Source: Pyropia yezoensis
Taxonomy: Eukaryota; Rhodophyta; Bangiophyceae; Bangiales; Bangiaceae
Length of the DNA stretch: 64,000 bases
NCBI GenBank assembly: GCA_009829735.1
Contig: CM020620.1
Coordinates: forward strand, 12,459,420 to 12,523,419
Direction: 5' to 3'
The notes below the pieces were generated by a model that saw only the letters and a list, made by a program, of their open reading frames with translations, did not search any database and was not told the origin of the DNA. A program made the translations under genes and the position numbers. Positions within the stretch are counted from its first letter, which is position 1; every line of letters begins with the position of its first letter. Of this stretch, positions 10,423-21,260 are shown piece after piece.

Positions 10423-10575
10423 TACCTTCGCGAATCCGCACACTATAGAGCGTCCCGTAAAAAGTGGACGTGCACGTTTCGTGATCATGCCAAATATCGG
10501 CCACTGGACCAATCAAACCCACACTGCACGACCTGTGCACGTCCACTTTTTACGGGACGCACAATACCTTCGCGA
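10423..10575. mobile_element. 25-bp perfect inverted repeat with flanking 11-bp direct repeats (MITE-like)
   Basis: Arms at 10451-10475 (CGTCCCGTAAAAAGTGGACG plus TGCAC) and 10535-10559 are perfect reverse complements, separated by 59 bp. TACCTTCGCGA occurs on both sides, at 10423-10433 and 10565-10575. The arms are not flush with the direct repeats (17 and 5 bp away), so a simple transposon end with target duplication is not proven; a structured RNA or hairpin element is the alternative. Confidence 0.55.
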
Positions 10576-10748
10576 GCTCTTGCGAAGGAAGTCGGAGATC
10601 CGCGATGCTGTGGTTTCCACATCTCGCTGCAGGACGCCAGTGTGGCGCGTAAACTTGGACATAAATACAAACATTCAAACCGCCAAGCCGCGGTCACCCA
10701 CTGCCGCCCTCCGCGTCGTCCACGTCGCGCATCCAAAACGCACCTCCA

Positions 10749-10966
10749 GGGGTCAAATTGGGCCACCACCCGCGTCGGGGACGTTGCGCATGGCTGGGAC
10801 GCGCCACTTCCGCACGGAAAGTTGGGAACAAATGTACTCATTCCATCCCGCACGCGTGCGGCAGCTGGAGCACTCGTCCGTTCCCCACACCGGCCGGGGC
10901 GTCTATGCGCCCCCGGGGGCGTCATGGCGCCCCCGACCGTGTAGGGCGCCAACCGTGCCGCTGCAG
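10749..10966 (+). repeat. 218-bp dispersed direct repeat, copy 2
   Basis: Same length and orientation as 9350-9567. A 24-bp piece beginning GCTGCAGGACGCCAG at its end recurs at about 10624-10647, showing that the 9.3-11.0 kb block is a mosaic of copied fragments. Confidence 0.9.
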
Positions 10967-11099
10967 GACGCCAGTATGGCGCGCCGCCCTCGACGAGCCA
11001 GCAGCTGTTCAAGACAAGCCGCCCTCGCCAGCCGCCCGTCCGCTCGGTTCTAGCCGCCCTCCGCCACCGCGACCAGCAGCACCCCGCTAGCCAGCAGTG

Positions 11100-13270
11100 G
11101 CAGCTGCCCTGGTACCAGTCACAGCCGCTCTTGTCGCAGACACATCAGCACCGGTGGCAGACACACCAGCCAAGGCAGCAGCCTAGCACTCCACATCCAG
11201 CACCCGCCCGCCCGCCACCCAGAGGCAGCCGCCCGCTCCCCGGTAGCAGCCCCCCCCCCAACCAGTAGCAGCCGCCCCCCCCGCCGGTACCGGCCGCGCC
11301 CCCACCGGCCGCGGCCGCCCCCTCACCGGTACATGCCGCCACCGCGCAGGGACCAGCCACCCCCCCGCCGGACGCGGCCGCCCCCCACCGGTAGCGGCCG
11401 CCCCCCCGCCGGTAGCGGCCGCTCCCCGGCCGGCACCAGCCGCCTCCCACCGGTAGCGGCCGCCCCCCCGCCGGTACCAGCCGCCGGTCCGCAGGGACAA
11501 GCCGCCTGCCCACTGGGAGCGGCTGACCCCGCACCGCTAGCGGCCGCCCCCCCGCCGGGACCTGCCGCCCCCCCGCCAACACCAGCCGCCCCCCCGCCTG
11601 TAACGGCCGCACCCCACCTGTAGCGGCCGCCGCCCCGCCGGAACCGGCAGTGCACCCGCCAGTAGCAGCCGCCCCCCACCGGTAGCAGCCGCTCCCACGG
11701 CCACAGCAGCCGCCCCCCACCGGAAGCGGTTGCCCAAGCGGCCGCAGCAGCAACCCCTCACCGGCAGCAGCCGCCCCCCCGCCGGGACCTGCCGCCCCCC
11801 CGCCAACACCAGCAGCCCTCCCGCCTGTAACGGCCGCACCCCACCAGTAGCAGCCGCCCCCTCGGCGGTACCAGCCCCACCCAACCTGTAGCAGCCGCCC
11901 CCACGCAAGTAGTACCGGCAGCCCCCCCGCCAGTATCAGCAGCCCGTTCGCCGGTACTTGCCAATCCCCCGCCGGTAGCGGCAGCCCCCCACCGGTAGCG
12001 GCCGCCCCCCCCGCCGGTATGAGCCGCCCCCCAAGGGTAGCAGCCGCAACCCCGGTACCGACAGACCTCCCCGCCGGTATCAGCCGCCGCCGCACTGGTA
12101 GTGGCCGCCCCCCACCGGTACCGGCCTTACCCCCGCCGGTACCTGCCACCCCAACGGCCGCGGCAGCAGCCCCACAGCCGGTACCAGCTGCCCCCCCGCC
12201 GGGAGCCGAAGCCTTCCATCGGTACAAGCCGCACCCCCGCCGGTACCTGCCGCCCCAACGGCCGCAGCAGCAGCCCCGCAGCCGGTGGCAGCCGCCCCCC
12301 CGCCAATCGCGGCCGCCCCCCACCGAAAGCGGCCGCCCCCCACCGAAAGCGGCCGCGCCCCACCGGTCGCGGATGCCCCTCACCGGTATCAGCCGCCCTC
12401 CCGCGCGTAGCAGCCGCCCCCCACTTGTACCAGACGCCCCCCTGCGTGTCGCGGCCGCCCCCCACCGATCGCGGCGGCTCCCCCGCCAGTACGAGCTGCC
12501 TCCCACAGTGAGCAGCCGCCCCCCCACCGGTACCAGCCGCCCCCCACCTGGAGCGCCCGCCCCCCCGCCGGAAACAGCCGCCCCCCCCCCGGCAGAACGC
12601 GCCCCCCCAGGCACAGAAGCCGTGCTCCACCGGTGACGGCCGCCTCCCCGCCGGCCGCGGCCTCCCCCCACCGATATCAGCCGCCCCCCCACCGGTAGCG
12701 GCCGCCCCCTACCGGTGGCAGCCGCCCGCCCCGCCGGTAGCGGCCGTCCCCCCGCCGGTAGCGGCCGCCCCACACAGGTAGCGGCCGCCCCCCTGCCGGT
12801 AGTAGCCGCCCCCCGACCGGTCGCGGCCGCCGCCCCGCCGGCCGCGGCCGCCCCCCACCGGTAGCGGCCACCTTCCAGCCGGTAGCAGCCGCCCCCCCAC
12901 CGGTAGCGGCCGCCCCCCCGCCGTTCGCAGCCGCCCCCAACCAGTAGCGGCCGCCCCCCCGCTGGCCGCGGCCGTCCCCCACCGGTAGCAGCCGCGTTCC
13001 TGTCCGCAGCAGCCGCCCGCCAGCCGGTAGCAGCCGCCCCCCCACCGGTAGCGGCCGCGCCCCCGCCGGTAGCGGCCGCCGCCCACCTGTAGAGGCCGCC
13101 CCCCCGCCTGTACCTGCCGACCCCCACCTGTAGCAGCCGCCCACTCGCCGGTATCAGCCGCCCCCGACTGGTAGCAGCCGCCCCCCCGTCCGCTGCAGCC
13201 GCCCCCTCGCTGGTACCAGCCGCTCCCCCTCCGGTAGCGGCCGCCGCCCCGGCTGCAGCGGCCGGCGGCG
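11100..13270 (-). repeat. 2.1-kb minisatellite, 21-bp unit
   Basis: About 100 degenerate copies. On the plus strand the unit is GGTAGCGGCCGCCCCCCGCC with variants (GGTACCAGC..., GGTAGCAGC...); on the minus strand it reads GGCGGCTGCTACCGGTGGGG. Because the unit is a multiple of three, long frames stay open. The longest, 11145-13319 minus (724 codons from an ATG), reads as heptads such as GRYRWGG, AAATGGG and RLLPVGG. It is listed here as a repeat rather than a gene because several frames are open and no non-repeat domain is attached. Confidence 0.9.
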
Positions 13271-13319
13271 GGCCGCAGCCTGGCGCGTGGTGGCCAGGGT
13301 ACGCTCGCCCGCGTCCCAT
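11145..13319 (-). CDS. Possible Gly-rich heptad-repeat protein encoded by the minisatellite
   Basis: The ATG at 13319 opens 724 codons of Gly/Ala/Arg/Tyr/Trp-rich 7-residue repeats. The frame slips between GCYRWGG-, AATGGGA- and LLPVGGR-type registers, as expected if copies with 1-nt indels share one open frame. No signal peptide or conserved domain is seen. It could be a structural repeat protein, but openness follows from the 21-bp period and base composition alone. Confidence 0.2.
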   Translation of the reverse strand: MGRGRAYPGHHAPGCGPPPAAAAGAAAATGGGAAGTSEGAAAADGGAAATSRGRLIPASGRLLQVGVGRYRRGGGLYRWAAAATGGGAAATGGGAAATGWRAAAADRNAAATGGGRPRPAGGRPLLVGGGCERRGGGRYRWGGGCYRLEGGRYRWGAAAAGGAAAATGRGAATTGRGAAATCVGRPLPAGGRPLPAGRAAATGRGRPLPVGGRLISVGGGRGRRGGGRHRWSTASVPGGARSAGGGAAVSGGGAGAPGGGRLVPVGGRLLTVGGSSYWRGSRRDRWGAAATRRGASGTSGGRLLRAGGRLIPVRGIRDRWGAAAFGGGRPLSVGGGRDWRGGGCHRLRGCCCGRWGGRYRRGCGLYRWKASAPGGGAAGTGCGAAAAAVGVAGTGGGKAGTGGGRPLPVRRRLIPAGRSVGTGVAAATLGGRLIPAGGAAATGGGLPLPAGDWQVPANGLLILAGGLPVLLAWGRLLQVGWGWYRRGGGCYWWGAAVTGGRAAGVGGGAAGPGGGAAAAGEGLLLRPLGQPLPVGGGCCGRGSGCYRWGAAATGGCTAGSGGAAAATGGVRPLQAGGRLVLAGGRQVPAGGRPLAVRGQPLPVGRRLVPADRRLVPAGGRPLPVGGGWCRPGSGRYRRGGGRYRWGAAASGGGVAGPCAVAACTGEGAAAAGGGAAGTGGGGGCYWLGGGLLPGSGRLPLGGGRAGAGCGVLGCCLGWCVCHRC

Positions 13320-13923
13320 TTTTTGGCGCCTGACCCAGCCCCTTTGGCTGGCCCGCTACCTCCGTGTTGCAGTAGACACCATCCCCCTGCATGCCTGAGT
13401 CATCCCCCGTGGCCTCTCGCCACTTCCGGCATCTCCTGTGGCCGTAGCGGTCTATCGTCGGCCGTAGCTGCGCCCCCCAGACGCGTCAATTTCCCAGTGT
13501 GACGAACTTGCAGGCTGATAGAGACGAATCCGCAGGCTGCGGGCCTCGCGCGAGCAAACTTGCAGTCTGCATGTTCAAACGAGTATTAACTTGGTGAAAA
13601 TCGGGCTTGTATCTTGACAGGGGATGAGCACTGCTGCGCTGGGGACGCGCGGGGGGGGCTGCCGTAATGTGGTGGGCGAGCCTGGCTGCCCCCTCTTCCG
13701 CAGCGAGGGTAGCGGGGGCCGGGACGCAGACCGTAGCCCCGGCCTGTCCACGTCGCCGGGGGGCGCGCTCGCCCAGCCAAGAGAGCCTCCACCAAACCGC
13801 TGGAGCGCCACCCGACCGCCCACTGTCACACTCCACCCACCCGCCCTCATCCTGCCCGCCCCCTCCCCCCCCCCCCCCCCCCCACCCCCCCCGGGGCGCG
13901 AGTTGCTGCGAGCTGCCGCTGAC

Positions 13924-14483
13924 ATGGCCTTCCTCCCACCCTCCCGCCCAACCTCCTTTGGGCGCTGCGGTGTCGCTGCCGGCTGGCGGCCGCCGGCTGG
14001 CCGCCGCCCCCTGCCGGCGTGCGCGCGGCGCCCCCCCCCCCCCCCCCCCTGCGGCTGAGCGGGGGCGCCCCCCCCCCCCCCCCACGCCCCCCCCCTCCCC
14101 CCCCACCGCCGTCGCCCCCCCCTTCCGGCCCGACCGCCGCTGACGGCCTCCACACGCTGTGCGTGGCGGTGCTGGCGCAGCTGGCGCTGACAGACGTCCT
14201 CCTCCCCGCCCTCCTGCCGGCCGGCACGGCGCTGCCGCCCGCCGGCACGGCCGCCACGCAGGTGGTGGTGCTGGCCGCCGCCGCCGCGGCGGCGGCCGCG
14301 TCGCCCACCCCGTGGGTGCCCGCGGTCGCCCTCCGCCTGGCGCGGCGGCCGTCGGTGGAGGGGGTGGTGGGGGGGGCGCTCCTCGGGGGGGGGGCCTGGG
14401 CCGCCGCCCGCGCCGCAGAGGCGCTGTTGGGGGGGGGGGTTGCCACCCTGCTGCCCGGTGGGGGGCAGCCGCCAACCACAGCG

Positions 14484-14531
<48 letters not shown>

Positions 14532-15074
14532 GACGCTGCCGCTGCTGCTCCTGCTGCTGCTGCTGCCGCCGCTGCTGCTGCCACTGCTGGCGCGGCGGCG
14601 GCGGCGGCGGCGGGGGGCCCGCCGGGCCTTGCCGCCTTTCTCGGCCTCCCCCCCGACGGCGGGGCGGCCGCGCTCGCCGCCGCCGCGGCGGTGGCGGCAG
14701 CGTCGGCAACGGCGGAGGAGCTCCTCTTCCGGGGCTACCTCCTCACCGCCGCCCAGACCGTCCTGGGCGCCGCCGACGCGGCGGCGGTGACGGGGCTGGC
14801 GTTCGCGGCGGTCCACGGGGGGGGGGCGGGCTTTGGGGGGCTCGGCCTCCTCGGCATTGCCGCGGGGGCGGCCGCCGTCACGACGGGCAGCGTGTGGCCG
14901 GCGGTGGCGGCGCACCTGGTGAACAATGGGGTGGCCGCGGCGGTGGGCGCGGGGGGGGGGGGGGGGGGGTGCCGCTGGTGGTGGCGGCCGCGGCGGCGGT
15001 GGGGGCTGGCGCCGCGGGCACGTGGCTCCTCTCGCTGGACGCGCGGGGGGGGGGGGGGGAGGGGGGGCGAGTAG
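13924..15074 (+). CDS. CPBP (CAAX-type/ABI) intramembrane metalloprotease, probably plastid-targeted, frame-broken
   Basis: The conserved core is in the frame that ends at 15074: motif 1 EELLFRGYLL, motif 2 FAAVHGG and motif 3 HLVNNGVAAA, the Glu-Glu, His and His/Asn catalytic signature of CPBP (type II CAAX-like) proteases. These are multi-span membrane enzymes; plastid members are known in plants. Hydrophobic helices (CVAVLAQLALTDVLLPALL and others) surround the core. A second frame starts at the ATG at 13924 with MAFLPPSRPTSFGRCGVAAG, a red-algal-type transit peptide. It meets the core frame at a run of 19 C (14031-14049). After the core, a run of 19 G (14951-14969) separates it from VPLVVAAAAAVGAGAAGTWL in another frame, which looks like the missing last helix. 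Both junctions need the same -1 shift. The core also holds GCC/CTG triplet runs coding poly-Ala. The end at 15074 is the stop of the core frame; the true end is uncertain. Confidence 0.7.
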
Positions 15075-17443
15075 AGGGGAACACGCGGAACGGCGGGCTC
15101 CAGCTGTGGGGCTCCCAGCCGCACGCCGCCGGCTGCGGCGGTGCCCCGCGGCAGCCGCCGCGTGGCTTGCCCCAGGAACTCGCCGCTGGGGGGACACCCG
15201 GGTACCGCCTCGGGGCCCATCACGGCGGGCTTCCGCCGCCGCCGCCGCTTTTCCCCCCCACACACAGTAGACACGGCGACGGTGATGGCCGCCGCCACCA
15301 GGGAGCCAAGTCCAGGTCAACCCCTCGCTGTACGCACGCCGGTCAAGCCGCCCAAAATACACACACAAGTTCTAACGACCCCCCTGCCGCGGACCGGGCG
15401 TTGTACGTACGGCAGGGCGTCGCGCAGCCGGTGCCGGGCGGTTTGGGCGCCCTGTCTCCCAGCGGGCGCCGCTCGTTCGTGGGGCGTGGGGAGCCCCCAC
15501 CTGCCCATCCTGTCCCGGCGGGGACCGTGGCGCAGGGGCGGTCCGCCACGGGCAACGGCTCAGGGGGTGGAGCCGGCCACGGGTGCCGGGTGCACGGCAG
15601 AAACGACGGCAGTGCTTTGTCCCTCGGACGCGCACCGCGGCAGTATCGGTCAGCGGCAGGGCAGCGGAAAAGGCAGTCCCCGTTGGGGGGTAAAAGAACG
15701 GACGAAGCGGAGCGGGGTGTGTGTGTCGTGGGAGTTGGCACGGGGGGGATCGGCAAAATCTCAGAGGCGAGTCCCGTCTCGCGCCCATCCCTCTCTTTCT
15801 CCCCTGCGCCTCTCACCTCTTCCGTCCTTGGGAGTCTGAGCCAGACGGCAGGGCCGATGGCGTCTTCCGGGGGGGCGCCACCGTGGGCGCCCCAGCGCAA
15901 GCACCACGAGCCCCGCGACCACGCGCACGCGCAGTCACCGCCAAGACGCAGCGGTGCCACTCCCATCCATCAAAGCCGCCACCGTTCCCGCCGTCACCGC
16001 TGGGCGGCCTGCGCTGCGGCGGCGAGGCTGCCGCCTGGCCAGCTGCTGGACTGGCACGTGTGACGGCCTTCAGCGATCGGCCGGGCTGCTCCTGCCTGGA
16101 TTCACACGCCCCTCGGCCCACTACGTTGGTCACCACGCTGCAGCTGCGCCCTCCCTCCCCCTGTTGCCGTCTCGTCGCGCTCTCCAGCGGGACCAGGTCC
16201 ACTACCTACAGCAGTCAGCCGCGTCGTCGACGGGTGAGTCTGCGTCCATATTCGATCGCATGGACTGTACAAGTGGAGTACGGTACACACTGGTTATAGT
16301 TGAGACGGGCGGGGCTTTGACACTGACACTGATTTGATTCGCAGTCGGAAGAAGATTCCAAGCCTCCCGAATTCGTGCCACAACACTGGGAGGGTGGGAA
16401 GGGGGTGCTCCAAACAGACCGAGGTGCGTCGCTTCTGGTGGCTGCGGCGACATGACCCGCGCCCCCGTGGTGGACCGGAGGGAAACGAGACGGACCCCCA
16501 ACCGGGTCTGGCACCGAGTCTCCGCATGTCCAATGACTTGAGCTTGTTTTCATGCTGGCGGCGGTGTCGGCCGGGGCGGACGTGGCCAGCTGCGGCGGAC
16601 GGAGGCGTTGGATGAGCGAGCGCGGCGGTGGTGGCACTCTCGACGTTTGTACTGGTGCGCGCGGTGGCAGGTGCGTCACTGGGGCGGACTAGCAGGGAAG
16701 GCGGGAGGGGAGGGTGCCTTTCAGAGGCGTACGAGGGGGCGCCATGAACGTGACTCTTTTGAGTAGCGTTCGATGGGGTGAAACGAACGTGACTCACCGG
16801 CGTTTGTCTCGCTCGCCCCTCTGTCTTAACGTGAAAATTCTCACCCCCTCATTACCGCATCCTCTGTTTGGAGGCTTTGGACCAGTTTGTGCGGAAGGGA
16901 ACGAGAGCTCCTCTGCTCGTGCAAAAAGGAAGCAGTAAAGCGAGCCCGAGAGCATCGACGGACACAGCGCTGAGAGAGCTCTGTCGACACTGGCTCCTGG
17001 CCTGCTTGGGACACAGAGTTGCCGTGCCCCACCAGGTGAGCCCGTCATGACTGAGCACAAGACGGCGTCTGAGCCCCCCACCAAACGACAGAGGGGCCCC
17101 TCCCCTCCCCCAGCGCTCCAGCAGCGGCTCTCCCATCCACCCGACAGACGAAAAATAGTCTCGGGGCGGAGACCGACCCCCCCTACGAAGAGCGTGCGGA
17201 GCGTTATTGTCTTTGCAGCGGCTGCGGCAGGACAAAAAAAAAAAAAAAAACAGTCGTGGAGCGCGGAGCGGGGGAGGGGGGAGCATCAGAGAGACTGGCA
17301 GGTCCCCGTTGACGGACACCCCCACCGAGTGGCAGTGAAGGGCGACCCCACGCCTGTTTTCACTCTCCTCCCCCTCGACCATCTGAAAAAGGCGGTGGCA
17401 TCTTACCCAGTCTCCTCACGTGCATGCGCGCCTTGCCCGGGGT

Positions 17444-17477
<34 letters not shown>

Positions 17478-18100
17478 ACAGTACGACATCGGGGGTAGGA
17501 CCCCCCCGCGTAAGCGCTGCCAGCGCACCCACCCGCCGGGGATGGCGGCGCGCGCGTGCGACAGGCACCGTCACGTTGGCAGCACGCCCTCCCCCCCCGG
17601 CCACCGCCCGACGGCGGGCCGCCGGAAGCTCCCGGCGGGCGGCCAGAGCGTAGGGCCAGCCTCCCGGCAGCTACACTGTCCCCCCCACCCCCTCCCGCAC
17701 CCCACCGCCTGACCATCCCCGCTTTGCCACCCTCCACCTACCAACGCCCCCCCCCCCTTCCCCCCACACCCCACCCCACCCCCACCCCTGCCTGACCCCT
17801 CCCCCGTCTCTACAGAGCAACGATCCACCAAAACGCTCCCGACCACCCCCCCCCTATAGGCAACTGCACGGAATCCACGTACTGTACTACGCGTCTGTCA
17901 AAACGCGGCGGCCCGCCGGCGGGCGGTCCGCAGGCGGCTGGCGGGCCGGCGCGGCGCCGCGGCCTGGCCAGCAAGCCAACCCAGCCGCGCGGGCACGGGG
18001 CGCTCGGCTGGCAGCCGCCCGCCCTCGGGGGGCGTGGAGGGGGTGGGGGGGGGGGAGGGGGGGGGGGGAGGTGTCAGGCCGTTTCTTCTTCTTCGCACCG
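15075..18100. other. Intergenic, no confident gene; homopolymers
   Basis: Short, unrecognised frames on both strands. Notable items are a 17-A run at 17234-17250 and a 33-G run at 17444-17476. A frame from the ATG at 17047 (MTEHKTASEPPTKRQRG) has a basic start but no family and is not called. Confidence 0.5.
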
Positions 18101-18108
18101 GCCGCATC
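18101..18108 (+). repeat. hAT target-site duplication, left
   Basis: GCCGCATC, immediately before the left terminal repeat and identical to 18930-18937. Eight bp is the standard length for hAT elements. Confidence 0.9.
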
Positions 18109-18929
18109 CAGGGTTGTCACGAGAAAAGCGTATACGTTTAAATTTTATTAATCTTTTCATTAATCTATAGATTAATCGATCTGGGGCTCTGCGCTTTAAG
18201 TTAATCTAGAACAATTTCTGTATTATATCACGTACACTCCTGGGTTCTGGGGCAATTGCGGCCACAATTGTTTGACTGAGACTGGCTGTTGTCTCACCTG
18301 AACCCTTCTCATCGCACAAAAGTCCCCCCTCGGAGCGCGCCAGTGGGCCAACATTGTCGGAGTGACGAGGTGGTTCCCAGTGACGCAAGGAACTCATTCT
18401 TCCTCCAGCCCATCCTTACCGCGCCCGCCGTGACCCACACTATCGGCTGCACCACCACTCTCCCCATCCTCTGCAGCATCTGAACCAAAGAAGTCGAGGT
18501 CGTCCTCGCTCATGTTGACGCCGTCCTGGAGCTTGAGGGTTCATGTGCACAAACATTGGCTTGGCCACCTTGTCATGAGTCAACCTGTTCCGGATGAGGG
18601 AGTGGATAGACTTCTGCGTTGAGAAGGACCTCTCCACAGCGCAGGATGACGGCGCCATGCCCGCGAGCGCCTTCCCCATCTCGCGCGGGGCGGGTGTAGA
18701 GAGACGACCAGCCCCACAGGTCCCATAGAGAGACTACGAGATCAAATTGGGGGCTACTTATATATTATCTATATTTATGTTTGATTAGAGTCGATCCTGG
18801 ACCTGACTTATTATTTTACTTATCAACGTTGATTACGACGCAATAAAACTAAAATCTAAAAAACGCATTGATTTAATATATAAATTAATCAAGTAAAGTT
18901 CAAAAAACGTTACGTTTTTGCCAACCATG
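18109..18929 (-). mobile_element. Internally deleted hAT DNA transposon (821 bp)
   Basis: The left end begins CAGGGTTGTCA; the right end, read inward, begins CATGGTTGGCA (9 of 11 identical and close to the hAT CAGGGTTGGCAAA-type end). Perfect 8-bp duplications GCCGCATC flank both ends. Inside, AT-rich subterminal DNA, unlike anything else here, surrounds a C-terminal transposase remnant on the minus strand. At 821 bp it is too short for a full transposase (usually more than 500 residues), so it is a non-autonomous derivative. Its base composition and sharp duplication indicate insertion by transposition into the GC-rich host DNA. Confidence 0.9.
18372..18690 (-). pseudogene. hAT transposase C-terminal dimerisation (hATC) fragment
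   Basis: The minus frame reads MGKALAGMAPSSCAVERSFS and continues through STQKSIHSLIRNRLTHDKVA to KPMFVHMN. This is the hATC signature (S-x-x-ER-x-FS ... R-x-x-L ... LRNRL ... V ... M/L). After MN the frame shifts: reading on with one C skipped gives LKLQDGVNMSEDDLDFFGSD and a stop, a plausible acidic transposase tail. It therefore looks like a decayed copy with a 1-nt insertion. The zinc-finger and RNase-H-like parts are missing. Confidence 0.85.
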
Positions 18930-18937
18930 GCCGCATC
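18930..18937 (+). repeat. hAT target-site duplication, right
   Basis: GCCGCATC, directly after the right terminal repeat; identical to 18101-18108. Confidence 0.9.
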
Positions 18938-21204
18938 TGTCTGAATGCGGCAGCATCCAGCTGCGCGGGGGAGGGGGATGACGGAATCTGTGTGGCCCGT
19001 CACTGTGGAACCTGGGAGGGGGGGGGGCGTGGCGGGGGGATCCGTCGCTGATTCGTGCGGCAGCGCCCGCCGAGCCGCGGATCGCCGTCGGGGCGGCAGA
19101 TCCCCCGCGGCTGCGTGGCGCGCTGCGTCGGGTCGGGGGAGGGCGGGGGGGGGGGGGGGGTGGGCACGCCCGCCGGCGCGGGGCGGATCCCCCCCCCGCC
19201 GCCAAGGATGCCTCATCGTTGGCTAGTAGGGCGGGGGGGGGGGGGGTGGGGCGGGGGGTGAACGGTCATGGCCAATGGCCCCGGGCGGAGGGGGGGGGGG
19301 GGGCGGGGGGGAAGGAAGGAAAGGGCGGTGTGGCCCCTCGCCCTCCCAGACGGACCCCCGCCGTGAATGGACCCCCCCCGCCCTGCATGACGCATCGCCG
19401 TCGCCCGGCCGCCCCGCCCAGCCCCGGCCGCCCCGGCCGGCCGGCTCGCTGCTCGGCCACGCCCCTGCCACCGCCGCCGCGCGCCGCCGTGCCAGGGGAG
19501 GAAGCGGGCGGTGGCAGCAGGGCGCCGCGCCCTACCTATCTACCACCCCCCCCCCCCCCCCCCCCCTCCTCCCCCTCCACGGAGCACCTCTGGGTGGGGA
19601 GGGGACTCCAAAAACCCTGCCCCGCCCGTCTGCTCCACCACCGCAACACCCAGTCCCCCGGCGGCACGCGCGCGCTCGCGCGCGGCACGGCCTGTCGGGC
19701 GGGGGAGGGAGGGCGCCCGTACACCCCCCCCTCCACCCCCCACAAGTGTGCTGACGTGGGTGGGGCGGGGAGGCCGACCCCCTCCACGCACCGCCGGGAG
19801 GGGTGGGCGTGGTGTGGGGGAGACAAGGGCGTCGGCGTCGCTGGTATCGGTGGCGGTTGCCGTCCCTCCCCACCAACCTCCTCTTCTTCTTTTTTCCCTC
19901 ATCACCGCCGTGGACGCCCCGTCCGCCGTGTGCGTGCGCCGCTGCCATTGCCGCTGTGTTCGCCGCCGCCCCGGGCGTTGCGGGCGCGCTGCACGTGCCG
20001 CCGTCTGGCGCCACGCACCGCATCACCCCTCCGCGGCAGGCCGGACGCCCGTCGTCTTCCCCTCCCTCTTCTTGCCGTGTGCTCCCTCTCCTCCACTGCC
20101 GACAACGTCGCTCCCTCCTCCCTCCCTTCTCCCTCCCTCCTACGCCCACCCACCACCCACCCCCCCACCCCCCACCCCACCCCCCCCACCGCCACCTGCC
20201 ATCCCGCCCTCTCTCTGGTACCTGGCCAAGCCAGCTGCTCGCACACGGGGGTACCCCTCCGTCTGCAGGTGTGTCTCGCGCCGCCCCATCCTCTGCTGAG
20301 CTGGTTCTGTTCGGTCGTCTCCTCCTCTTTTTTTCCTCTTGGCGGTGGGGGACCACACGCAAGCCAACCCGCCCCCGACACCCCGCCCCTATCATCGCGT
20401 TGTCTTCCCCGCCACTGGGCAAGCCGCGGCTCGCGCAGCGGGACTCTCTCCCCCCACCCCCCTTCCTCCCACCCGGTGTGCCCTCCCCGGCTCTTGGACC
20501 CCACCCCCTTTCTCGTCTGCAGTGCTGGTTGTATCGTGTCTTCTTCTTGGCGGTGGTGGAGGTACCCTACCCGCCCCGCCACCCCCCCCCCCCCGTCTTG
20601 GCACCCCGTCTTCCCGGTACATACCTGGCCGCGAGCCGGGACTCACGCCCTGACTCCCGCTCCGCCCGCCCCGCGGCTCTTCCCGTCCACCTCGCCCTCG
20701 TCGACCTGCGCTGGTAGGTTTCATCGCCTCCCCCCCCCTTCTCTTCGCGTTGGGAGCGAGCCGACCCGCCCCCCCCCCTCCCCTCCCCCCCGCTGCCATC
20801 GTTCCGTCTCTCCCCGGCGCCTGGTAGATACAGCCGCGGATCCCTCCCGCGGGCGCCCTCCCCCTCCGCGCCGCCCACCGTCTCTCCTGTGCGCGATCGT
20901 GTCCTCCCTCGCTGGCGGTAAGAGGGGGGAAGCGGCGGAGCCCCCCCCCCCCCCCCCCCCCCCCCCCTCTCTCCCCTTCTCCCCCGACCGGGGGTTGGGC
21001 CTCGAGGGCGCCCCTGCCGCCCCCCTTTTGACCCCCCCCCCCCCCGTTGCGCTCCCAAGAACAATTGGCCCCCCGCCCGCCGCCGCCCAGCGGGCTGCCG
21101 CCGCCCACGGTGGGCACCGGCGGCGGCGGGCAGCAGCGGCGGCGGGCGCCGCGGCGGCGGCGGCGACAGCGACAGCAGCGGCGGGCAGAGCGGCGGCGGC
21201 GGCA

Positions 21205-21260
<56 letters not shown>

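Noticed and set aside
17234..17250. 17-A run as a retroposon poly-A tail
   Set aside because: No flanking target duplication or recognisable gene copy upstream was found.
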